A stretch of 64,000 bases of DNA from Asterias amurensis (GCF_032118995.1 NC_092661.1:11966494-12030493); one strand, 5' to 3'. Positions 40,901 to 45,209 are shown, counted from the first letter of the stretch. Numbers and translations: made by a program. The notes: generated from the sequence alone by a model not told the origin.

Positions 40901-42554
40901 GCTGTTTGTGTTAATTAATCTAGATTGCTTTTTTATTTTTCAGGAAAAGAGGTTTCTATATGTTTAGTTAGTTTGTAGTCAGAAAAATCATTGTGTTCTG
41001 CCCCAACTTGATAATCGTCCGCACCCTCTAGGCTCTAGGGTAGTACTCTAGCAGTGGCCCTCCACCCAAATTACTCTCAAAGTTTCAACTGAAAAAAAAA
41101 ACTTTTGTTAAGAAAAATATTGTAAGATGTAGAGAAAAAAATAACTCAATTCTGAGATACATGTATGGTTGTAAATAATTATAATAATTTAGGCTTACTG
41201 TCTGAAAAAAAAGAGAAAAAATAACAAGTGAATGGTGATAAAACTGCACTGTCAATCAAAGTCAATAATGAGCAAGATCCCTAACAAACCATTGACCTGT
41301 TTAAAGGCAGTGGACACTAATGGTAATTGTCAAAGACTAGCCTTCACAGTTGGTGTATCTCAACATATGCATAAAACAACAAACCTGTGAAAATTTGAGC
41401 TCAATCGGTCATCGAAGTTGTGAGATAACAATGAGAGAAAAATTACCCGTTTAGATGGTTGATTTCGAGACCTCAAGTTCTAAATCTGAGGTCTCAAAAT
41501 CAAATTCGTGGAAAATTATTTTTTTCTCGAAAACTATGGCACTTCAGAGGGAGCCGTTTCTCACAATGTTTTATGCCATCAACCTCTCCCCATTACTCGT
41601 CACCAAGAAAGGTTTTATGCCAATAATTATTTTGAGTAATTACCAATAGTGTCCACTGCCTTTAATTATCTCGCAACCCATCCTGAAACCCATCCCACCG
41701 AGGCTACTAAGGTAAGAACCAAAGGCAATGCAAGAATCAAGATACTAAAAATACTACCACTTGCACCACAAATGTACCTACTCTCACTCAATACAAACAG
41801 TCATCAGGATCATCACATCAGATCATCCAATTCCAAAACCAACTACCACAGAAGTAAGTTTTCCAAAACAAGGCAAGAGACTGGAAAAGTTTCTGTATCC
41901 TATCTGGTTTCCGGATGGCGCCACCACTTTTTCAATCGATATGAAACAATATTTTTATAGAATCTAATTGACCTCATTGAGATATCCCTTTTTGTAATAA
42001 TGAGTGAAAAAGTGGTGGCGCCATACGGAAATTTTTCCGTTAGGTAAATGAGATACTTTTTAAAATAATAATACTATATTTTTATTTCGTGACATAATTC
42101 GAATGGGAAAAATGAGTAAGCCCAATCAAACAGACAACAATCCCCCCCCCCCAAAAAAAAATGGGGTAAATCAAAATCAAATTATTATTATACAAAGTTG
42201 ATGGGACAGTGCCAGTGGTACAATGTAATGTACATTATTTGATATAAATTGTCTATTTTACCTAAATCTGTTTCGACTTAGTATAGTAGATGATCACATC
42301 CGAACCACCGACCGAGATCATGTCAACACAGTTGGCAGTCACAGGGGACACAGCCGGCCACCATGGCCACACAGTCACAGAGGAGAGTCAATCATCATTA
42401 ACTTTATAATAAATATAGTCATCATGTCATACTGACCTTGTCTGAATCTTTCCAGCGACAATGTCGGCTGATGGTCCACATCATGCTGCTCAAGTTCAAT
42501 GTCATTCCCACCACAAGGAGACATTGGGGGTGTTATAGAGTACTCAAGATCCAT
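949..42554 (-). CDS. MMS22L: MMS22L, DNA repair protein, 24 coding exons, 3' end outside window
   Basis: The family protein pairs with TONSL; the complex acts in the nucleus at stalled or broken replication forks and promotes RAD51 loading for homologous recombination. I joined 24 minus-strand exons by reading splice sites; every intron is GT-AG and every phase fits, giving 855 codons from the ATG at 42554-42552. Exons, 5' to 3': 42437-42554, 40789-40870, 40383-40508, 39509-39567, 39198-39276, 38283-38454, 37218-37308, 36519-36616, 35954-36067, 34960-35154, 33914-33979, 33009-33131, 31854-31906, 30897-30956, 30453-30548, 29141-29252, 28810-28888, 27663-27756, 12090-12223, 10768-10858, 9740-9834, 9069-9189, 6520-6615, 949-1159. 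Stretches such as FYSKFHGRSMKELDETGL, QLWGLILSYIESAQEVFD and ELADVATGFTLLATD match human MMS22L as I remember it, in the same order. The human protein is about 1240 residues, so roughly the last third lies past position 949. The name is recalled, not searched; exon structure is read directly. Confidence 0.93.
1337..6262. repeat. Large foldback structure, arms about 1.6 kb
   Basis: Sequence from about 1337-2990 returns as its reverse complement at about 4720-6262, with a spacer of about 1.7 kb. The outermost parts pair closely: AGAGTCAGTTCAGGTAAATA at 1338 against the complement ending near 6255. Each arm is itself repetitive: the block with AACTCCACCCCACCAAAA occurs at 1553 and 2131, a pitch of 578 bp. 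All short open frames inside (for example 1747-2507 and 5067-5962) are by-products of this AT-rich repeat. The whole lies in the MMS22L intron between exons 24 and 23. Confidence 0.75.
4107..4332. mobile_element. Family B palindromic element
   Basis: Starts TTAAAGGAACACGTTGCC and ends with the complement GGCAACGTGTTTCTTTTAA. It lies in the spacer of the foldback structure and is shorter than other B copies. Confidence 0.7.
6520..6615 (-). CDS. MMS22L: MMS22L coding exon 23
   Basis: 96 nt between acceptor ttttttgcag and donor gttagt, encoding PTPMELFQYFGVNNPRVHH. It joins exon 22 through the codon TT|A and exon 24 through AG|C. Confidence 0.9.
6892..7607. mobile_element. 716-bp element with perfect 22-bp terminal inverted repeats
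   Basis: The left end begins TAGACTGTGCAAGTCTCGCG (22 bp in all, to 6913) and the right end, 7586-7607, is its exact complement. No long ORF lies inside, so it is a non-autonomous DNA element. Its superfamily is not clear. Confidence 0.75.
7609..8099. mobile_element. 490-bp element with terminal inverted repeats
   Basis: Left end AGAGAGGTTACGCAAGT pairs with ACTTGCGAAACCTCTCT at the right end; pairing continues imperfectly inward through the ACAGATA-type sequence. It sits directly against the 6892-7607 element on one side and a family A copy on the other. The 101-codon open frame inside (7579-7884, minus) resembles nothing I know. Confidence 0.6.
8099..8492 (+). mobile_element. Family A MITE-like element
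   Basis: Full-length copy: AAGGCAGTGGACACTATTGG at the left, a central hairpin around the GAGGTCTTGAAATC motif, and CAATAGTGTCCAGTGTCTTTAA at the right. Confidence 0.85.
9069..9189 (-). CDS. MMS22L: MMS22L coding exon 22
   Basis: 121 nt, acceptor tttcag, donor gtaaga, encoding LAQLLWDNVYPFIKK and ELADVATGFTLLATD. The apparent stop after LLATDL lies in the donor, so the reading continues into exon 23. Confidence 0.92.
9281..9646. mobile_element. Family F palindromic element, TTAA at both ends
   Basis: Begins TTAAAGGGTGCATGTACTTT and ends AAAAAGTACCCAAATCGTTAA; the interior halves (with the motif AACTACAGCACCTCA) are inverted copies of each other. A related copy is at 12723-13091. Confidence 0.6.
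9740..9834 (-). CDS. MMS22L: MMS22L coding exon 21
   Basis: 95 nt, acceptor ttctccccag, donor gtaaaa, encoding LYKQTLMQRLPSNIAAEM. Enters through AG|A and leaves through G|GA. Confidence 0.9.
10208..10448. mobile_element. Family C palindromic element
   Basis: Begins GGGCCCAATTTCATAGAGCT and ends with TGAAATTGGGCCC; the two halves are inverted copies rich in GCTAAGC/GCTTAGC. Confidence 0.75.
10768..10858 (-). CDS. MMS22L: MMS22L coding exon 20
   Basis: 91 nt, acceptor gttttag, donor gtatg, encoding DHEMRTLLTFIQTIMARHR, close to the human ESELRTVLSFLQAVLAR as I remember it. Confidence 0.92.
10868..10912. repeat. (AAT)n microsatellite
   Basis: About fourteen AAT/ATA triplets in a row, directly upstream of exon 20 on the minus strand and forming the 3' tail of the adjoining SINE S3 copy (minus strand). 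Confidence 0.9.
10905..11327 (-). mobile_element. SINE S3, long-body subfamily, tRNA head
   Basis: On the minus strand it begins GTGTCGTGGCCAAGCGGTTA, a Leu/Ser-type tRNA A-box region, with the B box GGTTCGAATCC, then a body with AAGCCGTTGGTCCCATGTG and an (ATT)n tail at 10868-10912. A second copy of this body is at 17760-18012. Open frames across it are incidental. Confidence 0.8.
11578..11650. mobile_element. Family C fragment (right half)
   Basis: Ends TTTATGAAATTGGGCCCTC, the family C terminus, without a matching left half nearby. Confidence 0.5.
12090..12223 (-). CDS. MMS22L: MMS22L coding exon 19
   Basis: 134 nt, acceptor ttgacgcag, donor gtaag, encoding KSQLWGLILSYIESAQEVFD. It joins exon 18 across a 15.4-kb intron through the codon AT|G, giving a segment about as long as the human one, so no exon seems to be missing. 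Confidence 0.92.
12342..12726 (+). mobile_element. Family A MITE-like element
   Basis: Complete copy with TTAA at both ends; the right-hand TTAA is also the left end of the family F element that follows. Confidence 0.85.
12723..13091. mobile_element. Family F palindromic element
   Basis: Begins TTAAAGGATTTGGGTACTTT; inverted halves with AAACTACAGCAC; ends CCCTTTAA. Shares its first TTAA with the preceding family A copy. Confidence 0.6.
13138..13293. mobile_element. GC-rich hairpin element, TTAA at both ends
   Basis: TTAAAGGCCGGTTTATAGTC at the left pairs with GACCAACTATAACCCGGCCTTAA at the right. The interior repeats GGTCGCGCGA and its complement. Confidence 0.7.
13687..14073 (-). mobile_element. 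Family A MITE-like element
   Basis: Complete copy in opposite orientation to the one at 12342, TTAA at both ends, termini AAGACACTGGACACTATTGG and CCACTGCCTTTAA. Confidence 0.85.
14324..14686. mobile_element. TTAA-bounded palindromic element
   Basis: Begins TTAAAGCCATTGGACCCTTT and ends with the complement GGGTCCAATGGCTTTAA. The middle resembles the family F core but the termini differ. Confidence 0.65.
15112..15455 (+). mobile_element. SINE S3, second-body subfamily, tRNA head
   Basis: Begins GTGTCGTGGCCGAGCGGTTA (A box) with a B-box-like GGTACGAATCC, then a body with ACCTGTGAGGGCAGAGATGG and an end GCGCTATATAAACTCAAAATATTATT. Same head as the copy at 10905-11327 but a different body. Confidence 0.75.
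16510..16710. mobile_element. Family C-like palindromic element, diverged
   Basis: GGGCACTTTATAAAGCCTG at the left faces GACTTTATGAAACTGTGCCC at the right, with the GCTTAG-rich interior typical of family C. Confidence 0.5.
16980..17563. mobile_element. Family B element interrupted by a family C element
   Basis: Outer ends TTAAGGAAAAACACATCGCC and the complement near GCAACGTTTCCCTTTAA match family B. Family C sequence occupies 17054-17297, which accounts for the extra length over the roughly 380 bp of other B copies. Confidence 0.7.
17054..17297. mobile_element. Family C element nested in family B
   Basis: Starts GGGGCCAATTTCATAAAGCT, ends AGCTCTATGAAATTGGGCC; inserted within the B element that surrounds it. 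Confidence 0.75.
17760..18012 (-). mobile_element. SINE S3 long-body fragment
   Basis: Matches the body of the 10905-11327 copy (GGTGCTACGGCGCAT, CCAGGAACACCGGGGC, ATGGGACCAACGGCTTTA) but lacks the tRNA head. Confidence 0.7.
18741..19126 (+). mobile_element. Family A MITE-like element
   Basis: Complete copy, TTAA at both ends, central hairpin GATTTCGAGACCTCAG against TGAGGTCTCGAAATC. Confidence 0.88.
19845..20265. repeat. Tandem duplication, about 202-bp pitch, just upstream of GPCR 1
   Basis: Copies begin near 19845 and 20047 and share AAGTGGTTTACAA, GAAGGAAACAACTTACTAC, ACACATCAGTGCAGAA and GACAAATTGTGTTT. The second copy ends about 55 bp before the receptor start codon. Confidence 0.8.
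20320..21459 (+). CDS. Class A (rhodopsin-like) GPCR, probably a peptide receptor, intronless
   Basis: 379 residues with seven hydrophobic segments. Visible hallmarks: TM1 Asn in CLGVINNSAY (about 50), TM2 LALAD with Asp81, the Cys115/Cys207 pair expected to link TM3 to loop 2, ERY at 139-141 followed by LAVCHP, TM6 FFFCQTP at 278-284 (Gln replaces the usual Trp of CWxP) and NPLIY at 329-333. N-glycosylation motifs lie at N7 and N19. The ERYLAVCHP form and the loop after it recall the neuromedin-U/TRH/ghrelin-type receptors, but I cannot assign a ligand. It would sit in the plasma membrane and signal through G proteins. An ATG at 20329 is an equally possible start. It lies inside an MMS22L intron on the opposite strand. 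Confidence 0.92.
   Translation: MYTMADNNTLEDCLSYSSNVSDDLVKLWQYSRQDIIVITIIIPIILCLGVINNSAYLFVIFRVPTMRSATNICLAHLALADLLYLTVNSSVFFILKYAASPFMKNIDIMKSSPECFIFGFLKNVGYLSSIAIVTTVSFERYLAVCHPIKHLKIRGQRRTNTMVATCWVMALVLAFPTTLGTIGFIQKICVVWPEDYKDQFFSNISYCGPLSFNTETLTIPLTFVIWSFAMVSNVYMYIRIIHTMTKRRSANYMRGKDRKAQHSRNKVAQVLIINGVVFFFCQTPSILVDAILCYHRFNRVIEDDSFAILHYKNGSWFTHLPLLINAIVNPLIYAIINTQYRSAFIRAFRCKIGSNQPGDKNILAVSLSLNKSSSHDGRE
21537..21689 (+). pseudogene. Possible remnant of a non-LTR retrotransposon ORF2 C-terminus
   Basis: The frame reads TGRPTKSMFKTLIENAG, then EELISCMEDRVVWG and a basic end. This layout (GRP..W/F, a short helix, then MxDRxxW) is what I recall for the extreme C-terminus of RTE/CR1-type reverse transcriptases. 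No RT domain is found upstream, so it would be a 3' stump placed 78 bp after the receptor stop codon. It could also be a chance frame. Confidence 0.35.
22010..22680. repeat. 36-bp minisatellite, about 18 copies
   Basis: The unit reads about AAAAAGTGTAAACTATCAC + AAAAGTCTTTACTATAT. The two halves resemble each other (AAAAGTsTwwACTAT), so the 36-bp unit probably arose from an 18-bp repeat. Because 36 is a multiple of three, part of the array is open on the minus strand (22011-22331) and spells a 12-residue repeat of the VYTFYIVKTFVI kind; I take this as a by-product. Confidence 0.9.
23126..23246. repeat. Inverted repeat, about 120 bp hairpin
   Basis: GGTTTTCAACTAGTTGTTTAA pairs with TTAAACCACCAGTTGAAAACC, and inside it GAGGCCTGGTTCTTAATAAT pairs with ATTATCAAGAACCAGGCCTC. 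Confidence 0.7.
23268..23515 (+). mobile_element. SINE S3 second-body fragment
   Basis: Carries ATGACACTTGCGACCTTGAGCAAGA, ACCTGTGAGGGCAGAGATGG and the end region matching 15112-15455, without the tRNA head. Confidence 0.6.
23610..23760 (+). repeat. Dispersed repeat with GAAGGTC..GATCGAAAGCT end
   Basis: Shares TTTCCCTCTTTTTCTATA-like sequence, ATGCCTTTGAAGAAGGTCCG, TTTGGATCGAAAGCTAAGGC and CACCTACCCTATTCAT with 31565-31690. Class unknown; such ends occur in some retroelement 3' regions. Confidence 0.5.
23757..23893. repeat. Tandem duplication, about 72-bp unit
   Basis: TAATATGAATAATGGTATAT through CAATCAAGGAAATGAAC occurs twice, at about 23760 and 23832. Confidence 0.85.
24105..24395 (+). 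mobile_element. Diverged relative of family A
   Basis: Shows the family A order of motifs (TTTGGTAATTACT, GAGCAACGA, AAACATTATTAGAAACGACTCC, TTTTCACAGGCTTGTTATTTTATG, CAAGTGAGAATACTGGTC) with altered ends. Confidence 0.55.
24421..24734 (-). mobile_element. Family A element with internal deletion
   Basis: TTAA at both ends and good termini, but the stretch between the CACAATGTTT motif and the right end is missing, making it about 70 bp short. Confidence 0.8.
24988..25171 (-). mobile_element. Family A fragment (half element)
   Basis: Begins at the central hairpin (GACCTCAAATTCTAAATCTG) and runs to GTGTCCACTGCCTTC; the other half is absent. Confidence 0.7.
25500..25575 (-). mobile_element. SINE S3 long-body 3' fragment with (ATA)n tail
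   Basis: TAATAATAATAATACTTGTAATGCGCACATATC matches the tail side of the 10905 copy. Confidence 0.5.
25769..26430. repeat. About 100-bp tandem array, split by a family A insertion
   Basis: The unit contains ATCATGATGCTCCT, AATCAACAGGCC, CTCGAGT, TTTGCACTAATTATTAATGA and CACGCCTTGCAACGTC. Units start near 25769, 25871 and 25967. The third is broken at its TTAA by the element at 26016-26399 and resumes at 26400. Confidence 0.85.
26016..26399 (-). mobile_element. Family A element with a verifiable TTAA target duplication
   Basis: Inserted in a tandem unit whose intact neighbour reads CACTAATTATTAATGACACG. Here the left flank is CACTAATTATTAA and the right flank TTAATGACACG, so only TTAA is duplicated and the element runs from AGGCAGTGG to CCACTGCCT. 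Confidence 0.9.
27344..27629. mobile_element. Family C variant
   Basis: CCAGTTTCATGGCTCTGCTG at the left faces AGCAGAGCCATAAAATTGGGCCC at the right, with CGTAAGC-rich arms. It ends about 30 bp from MMS22L exon 18. A sister copy is at 36898-37140. Confidence 0.65.
27663..27756 (-). CDS. MMS22L: MMS22L coding exon 18
   Basis: 94 nt, acceptor tgatgccag, donor gtaag, encoding HEEQGYDLGIVADRLVQGFN; the human counterpart has AQKNLDIGVLAEKF as I remember it. Confidence 0.9.
28074..28464 (+). mobile_element. Family A MITE-like element
   Basis: Complete copy with TTAA at both ends; right end CCAGTGTCTTTAA. Confidence 0.85.
28810..28888 (-). CDS. MMS22L: MMS22L coding exon 17
   Basis: 79 nt, acceptor taacag, donor gtgag, encoding GRMLDFLDLLPTDTLSNGK and RLIWR; human has RALIWKG at this point. 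Confidence 0.92.
29141..29252 (-). CDS. MMS22L: MMS22L coding exon 16
   Basis: 112 nt, acceptor gttacag, donor gtatg, encoding FYSKFHGRSMKELDETGL, the strongest match to the human protein (YSKFHQKRMEELTEVGL). Confidence 0.94.
29932..30305. mobile_element. Family B palindromic element, TTAA at both ends
   Basis: Begins TTAAAGGAACACATTGCCTT, ends CCAAGGCAACGCATTCCTTAA. The core carries inverted copies of GGTTAGAAAGATGTTTTAAA and of TTTTATGGAGTCAAATTTTGG. The 105-codon frame at 30029 is within it and not a gene. Confidence 0.8.
30453..30548 (-). CDS. MMS22L: MMS22L coding exon 15
   Basis: 96 nt, acceptor aatctgcag, donor gtacat, encoding SSQLFLRILATHLKQMKDAG and QGR; joins exon 16 through AG|A. 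Confidence 0.9.
30897..30956 (-). CDS. MMS22L: MMS22L coding exon 14
   Basis: A 60-nt exon between ttttttacag and gtgggt, encoding KSASSWYDQCKQRVSDHTG; kept because it restores phase between exons 13 and 15. Confidence 0.85.
31189..31571. mobile_element. Family F-like palindromic element
   Basis: Begins AAAGGAACGATACAGAATTGG and ends TTCTGTAATGTTCCTTTAA, with the ACAGATTTACATAACACTTACAC core shared with other F copies. Confidence 0.5.
31565..31690 (+). repeat. Dispersed repeat related to 23610-23760
   Basis: Shares AATGCCTCTGAAGGTC, TTTGGATCAAAAGCTCAAGCC and ATCTACCCTACTCAT with the earlier copy. Confidence 0.5.
31854..31906 (-). CDS. MMS22L: MMS22L coding exon 13
   Basis: A 53-nt exon, acceptor ctttgcag, donor gtaggt, encoding NSKLVIPGQGLGNFATI; human has FKGLANTM here. 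Confidence 0.87.
32051..32246. mobile_element. Family C element, diverged
   Basis: AGGCCAAATTTCATAGAGCTGC at the left and GAGCAGCTCATGAAGATGAGCCC at the right, GCTTAGC-rich arms. Confidence 0.6.
32465..32846. mobile_element. Family B palindromic element, TTAA at both ends
   Basis: Begins TTAAAGGAACACGTTGCCTT and ends CCAAGGCAATGTGTTCCTTTAA; full-length copy like that at 29932. Confidence 0.85.
33009..33131 (-). CDS. MMS22L: MMS22L coding exon 12
   Basis: 123 nt, phase 0 at both ends, acceptor gttttcag, donor gtaata, encoding LSHLWEPKGSVLTLLWGHF; human has LCDFWEPNIAIVTILWEYY. Confidence 0.94.
33283..33632. mobile_element. Family C element with a family A fragment inside
   Basis: GGACCAATTTCACGGAGCTG at the left and AGCTCTATGAAATTGGACC at the right are family C ends; the middle, 33391-33607, is half of a family A element. 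Confidence 0.7.
33391..33607 (-). mobile_element. Family A fragment nested in family C
   Basis: Runs from the central hairpin (GGGGTCTCGAAATCAAATTC) to CCAATAGTGTCCACTGCCT; the other half is missing. Confidence 0.7.
33914..33979 (-). CDS. MMS22L: MMS22L coding exon 11
   Basis: 66 nt, phase 0 at both ends, acceptor tctacag, donor gtaagt, encoding GKPIRSYWLLVEDLLKIMF (human NWNFVEELLKK). Confidence 0.9.
34110..34246. mobile_element. Family D palindromic element, diverged
   Basis: GGTTGATTTCACAAAGAGTCC at the left faces GACTAGTCTTAAGTATTTGTG and TAATCCACCCC at the right; CTAGGAC-rich interior. Confidence 0.5.
34287..34495 (+). mobile_element. SINE S2, tRNA-derived
   Basis: The head has GGTAGTCTAGTTGGTAAGAC (A box) and GTGGGTTCGAATCCCACC (T arm with B box). 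The body includes CTAACACACATCGGTGTATG and AATTAATATTCTTTATC. A headless copy is at 59893-60060. The T arm pairs well but the head has no normal acceptor stem, so I call it a SINE and not a tRNA gene. Confidence 0.7.
34960..35154 (-). CDS. MMS22L: MMS22L coding exon 10
   Basis: 195 nt, phase 0 at both ends, acceptor cttcag, donor gtatgc, encoding KDPIGLCWWLLHNVAPLYQY; human has RDPLGFSWWIITHVASFYKF. Confidence 0.94.
35651..35800. repeat. Inverted repeat, about 150 bp
   Basis: GTTATCACACGCGCGCTCGTG pairs with CACTCGCGCTTGTGTGATAAC, and TCTGCGTCCCATATCCA with TGGATATGGGACGCAGA inside it. Confidence 0.7.
35954..36067 (-). CDS. MMS22L: MMS22L coding exon 9
   Basis: 114 nt, phase 0 at both ends, acceptor attttgcag, donor gtaagt, encoding CLRDLWIACIQFLDYRHVQY (human CIKELWVLLIHLLDHR). 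Confidence 0.93.
36519..36616 (-). CDS. MMS22L: MMS22L coding exon 8
   Basis: 98 nt, acceptor atgtag, donor gtatct, encoding KSQALLQDLLCIAIVKYNK. A second AG nine bases into the exon (exon end 36607) would drop three residues and could be an alternative acceptor. Confidence 0.88.
36898..37140. mobile_element. Family C variant
   Basis: GGGCCCAATTTCAAGGCTCTG at the left and CAGAGCCATGAAATTGGGCCC at the right, with CGTAAGC/GCTTACG arms, like 27344-27629. Confidence 0.75.
37218..37308 (-). CDS. MMS22L: MMS22L coding exon 7
   Basis: 91 nt, acceptor tgaaatag, donor gtaag, encoding LLYHINLCIQWSVVQVLHVL (human LHLHLDIHWLVLEILYML). Confidence 0.92.
37515..37742. mobile_element. Family C half element followed by a family A fragment
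   Basis: GGGTCAAATTTCATAAAGCTGC opens a family C left half to about 37665. From 37678 to 37742 the family A end TTATGCTAATAATTATTTTG to GTCCACTGCC follows. Confidence 0.55.
37896..38282 (-). repeat. Three tandem copies of the 3' end of MMS22L exon 6 with its splice donor
   Basis: The exon 6 segment from AGTCAGCGAGTTGC to CCTAGACAG plus its gtaag-type donor recurs three times in the intron just downstream, with donors at 38157, 38028 and 37908 against the true donor at 38282 (pitch 125, 129 and 120 bp). Each copy is preceded by TTAATGGCAG, which could pass as a splice acceptor. The best copy, 38158-38215, is 58 nt, so including it as a cassette would shift the frame. Confidence 0.85.
38283..38454 (-). 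CDS. MMS22L: MMS22L coding exon 6
   Basis: 172 nt, acceptor tcttgcag, donor gtaag, encoding TQRIAGFPALLLANLSTLSL. Its last 60 or so nt, translated as ELHPGILQHSAATVPRQ, are the part duplicated in the following intron and have no clear human counterpart. Confidence 0.85.
38725..38830 (+). mobile_element. SINE S1, tRNA-derived head
   Basis: A box GAGCTCAGTTGGTAGAGCG and B box TGTTCAAATCC, then the tail TTCTTTGTTCAACCCCAAAT shared with the copy at 832. Confidence 0.65.
38861..38963. repeat. Perfect-looking hairpin, about 45-bp arms
   Basis: AGGTTTGCGGTCACACCAT at the left pairs with ATGGTGTTACCGCAAACCA at the right; GATAATCTCTAAATGAGTTGG pairs with CCAACTTATTTAGAGATAATC. Confidence 0.8.
38969..39143. 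mobile_element. 175-bp element whose inverted ends carry CRE palindromes
   Basis: ATAGACCTTATGCACATGACG (from 38969) pairs with CGTCAATGCATAAGGTCTAT (to 39143). TGACGTCA, the CREB/ATF site, is complete at 38985-38992 and 39121-39128. Confidence 0.7.
39198..39276 (-). CDS. MMS22L: MMS22L coding exon 5
   Basis: 79 nt, acceptor tttccag, donor gtgatg, encoding LHNHVMGFMEYVQVFVH (human VLFLHYVKVFIFRY). Confidence 0.88.
39509..39567 (-). CDS. MMS22L: MMS22L coding exon 4
   Basis: A 59-nt exon, acceptor ttttacag, donor gtaagt, encoding HYLTKIQSLLGQGSNWSLL. Confidence 0.85.
40383..40508 (-). CDS. MMS22L: MMS22L coding exon 3
   Basis: 126 nt, acceptor cgtctctag, donor gtgagt, encoding ELFGHTYVTGVALLDSTEHL (human EIFGIQWVTETALVNSSREL). 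Confidence 0.92.
40789..40870 (-). CDS. MMS22L: MMS22L coding exon 2
   Basis: 82 nt, acceptor tatttcag, donor gttag, encoding CLACIECFRSNLRDQ and ASLLNR. Confidence 0.85.
41301..41665 (-). mobile_element. Family A MITE-like element
   Basis: Near-complete copy with TTAA at both ends, in the first MMS22L intron. Confidence 0.85.
41908..42032. mobile_element. 125-bp hairpin element
   Basis: TTTCCGGATGGCGCCACCAC pairs with GTGGTGGCGCCATACGGAAA; the arms continue through CTTTTTCA/TGAAAAAG. The loop is about 60 bp. Confidence 0.75.
42437..42554 (-). CDS. MMS22L: MMS22L coding exon 1 with start codon
   Basis: 118 nt from the ATG at 42554-42552 to donor gtcag, encoding MDLEYSITPPMSPCGG. The start is chosen because it opens the frame that joins exon 2 through G|AC; sequence upstream shows no acceptor or homologous extension. 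Confidence 0.8.
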
Positions 42555-45070
42555 GATTCACTTTCACTTTTCAGCTTCGAGAAATCTCTACCCTCGACAA
42601 CCACACTGTCCGACTGTTGAAATGGCGCGCCACCACCCAAGGGAGAAAACAATTCACGTCACCAGACTGACGGTGTACATTATACAACATACCAATAGAT
42701 GTCTGATCCCTAGACGTCTCGATGATGAGTTCAACAGAGGGCGCTGTTTATTAATTACCAATAGAAGTTGACTGACATCTGCATGCGGGGGCGGGCGGGG
42801 CCGTCGATGACGATGTCATTATTATTTTACGCAGTTCAAAATAATTGAACGCATAATCACTACTCATAATTAAACTCATAGTTTTTACATAATCACAATA
42901 GAAAACTTCAGCGAAATTACCAGACAAATTTAAAACGAATGTTGCCTCAATCTTACGGATTTTAACTTTTATTACTGAGTGTATTATAGGCCGTGTCATC
43001 ATGTCCGGCATTGGAAACGGCGACCTGAGCGGCTGCTTAGGGGCCCTACTTGGCTTGATAGCAGTGCGTCTGTGTCAGTGTTGAAAATAATATGAAGAAT
43101 AGATAGGGCAGCAGACTAGACGCGAGCAATCTAGCCGAGCTGAAGTCTAGGTCTCGCGGAAACGGCCTCAGTGTGTTTTTACGCCTACTTTTTTGTTTGT
43201 TTGTTTGTGTTTTTGCTACAAACACGCGTGCACGTTCGTTGTATATCCTCAGCGATCGCGGTTGCAAACGGAGCCTCTACTTGCTAACTAGTTTAGAGGC
43301 TAATTAATGAACACAAAAAAGCTTTTAAATCATACATTATCTGAACCGGTAGGCTACACAATTCTATGCGTACACAGTTGTGCACTAAGGGAGGCGCACA
43401 AACGCGTGAGTGCGTCACCATTATATTAGCTCCATCCCGTACACAAAAGGTGCAAGTTAGCACTGTGCACAATCATGATATAAAATTATGCAAATTACTT
43501 CATGGGAAGAGTCTTTTATTATTTTGGGTAATTTAAAACTCCTATTATGTTATAGGCCTACCCTCTGTCTTGTGACATGGCATTAGCTTTAAACAAAAGT
43601 GGACCCATCTCCATCGTGACATTTATATTACACTATTTGACAGCAATGGTCACTGACTGTTTACCGAACACTCCACAAACCTTTATTCTGAGAGCTATAA
43701 CTGGACGCTCATGTCGATAATAATTATGTCTCGACATGATAGAAACTTTGATTTATTGATTTAATCAGCAGTGTTGTACGTCTTTTCAGTTTCTGCTTTT
43801 TACCTTTTAGAGATGACCATGCGTCTGTATTTTTTGTTATTGCAGTCATATTATTACACCTCAACACTTCATGTTTTTTTTTTAGAAAGTAACATCTATC
43901 CGTTTTCATTTGCAAAACGGCGGAGAATAATAATTATTATTATGGGTGTCTTCTCTTACATTTTCCCGGGACAGGATGCCAGTACATCCCAGGACACTCC
44001 ACGGCGTCGACGGTACCCGCGCGCGTTTGTACTCCTGGGTGGAGGGAAGCACTTGTGATTGCTCAAGGACACGCGTGTGGCGAAGGACAAGGCTATGATT
44101 CAAACCACATAGCTGTAAACCAACATAACTTTAGTACATGCACAAAACTACTCGGTCACTGCATCCATGCGCAATGCAGTAACGTTTTATAAGAGATTGC
44201 AAGTCTATCCAAAGTGTTGTTGCTTAATAAGCCTTTCGCATACAAATCAAACTGAGGAAAATTTGTCATAGTCAACTGAGTCATGTCATGAACTAAGATG
44301 CCGTGGTCAAAATGGAAAAGGTTTGCATTGTGTATTGTATCATTCCGAAGACAAACAGCTGAACAAGTTTTGAGAGTTGCTTGATCCCCTTCCTACACAA
44401 AAGTTGTACAGTGCAATCTCCAACGATAATAATGTTTTTCCCCGGAGCTGTGCCTCCATGCAGTCGTCTCAATTCAACAACATTTTGTATTTCCATTCAC
44501 AAAAACATTACAAGTATTATACAAAAATAATGATGATTTACATTACAACAAAATACACTAATGATACTTATAGTAGGAAACGAACAGAGTAAGTGTGAAA
44601 ATGGTGGCAATCCCCGGTAAGCGTTTGCTTGATTTGGGAATGTCACACATTACCAGAATTCATTTTCAAATGATACACGGACTATACACACACCCTTACA
44701 TAAAGCCGCAGTCAGGGGAAAGTTGCAAGAACGCTTCGTTGTCTTGAAAAAAAAATCCTCTTTTTACCAAATCAATATATATCTTTTTTTTTATAAAGTA
44801 AACACATCGCGGTAAGTGCAGGATGTTTCTGACAGGTCCTCTTTTTAATCTAAAATGATTGTTTTGTTCCTTTGCATTACAAGCTGTTACTATACCTTCT
44901 CAGCCTGTGTGATTGAGTCTGTCCTCCTTTATTAGACGTGTACATTTTCTGAGTAATTGCCCTTTCTAATGAATATTGAGAAGACGTTGGCTTTGGAATA
45001 CTAAAAGAGTAACTCTTTAATCAATAAGGGCCTTGAACAACGCTGTGTGAGGTACATTTAATAATATAAC
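42555..45070. other. Intergenic region between the divergent MMS22L and GPCR 2
   Basis: The 5' end and promoter of MMS22L must lie near 42555-43100. A GC palindrome TGGCGCGCCA at about 42623-42632, resembling an E2F-type site, lies about 70 bp upstream of the start codon. A weak S3 SINE remnant (GCTCAAGGACACGCGTGT) is near 44070. I see no other gene here; the open frames are short and unlike known proteins. Confidence 0.6.
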
Positions 45071-45078
45071 TATAAAAG
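45071..45078 (+). promoter_or_regulatory. TATA box of GPCR 2
   Basis: TATAAAAG in the context CTATAAAAGGG, about 475 bp upstream of the receptor ATG and about 290 bp before the predicted 5' UTR donor, a fitting place for a start site near 45100. Confidence 0.5.
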
Positions 45079-45209
45079 GGAATTCTTATAAGTTATTAAA
45101 AACGCATCATGCAGGTCAGGACTTGCGTATAGATGTACAAACACCTCGTGACTTCCCTTTGGTGTGCTCCTCGCTTAAAGATGTCTTTTTTCGTTAATGA
45201 TCAATCCAC

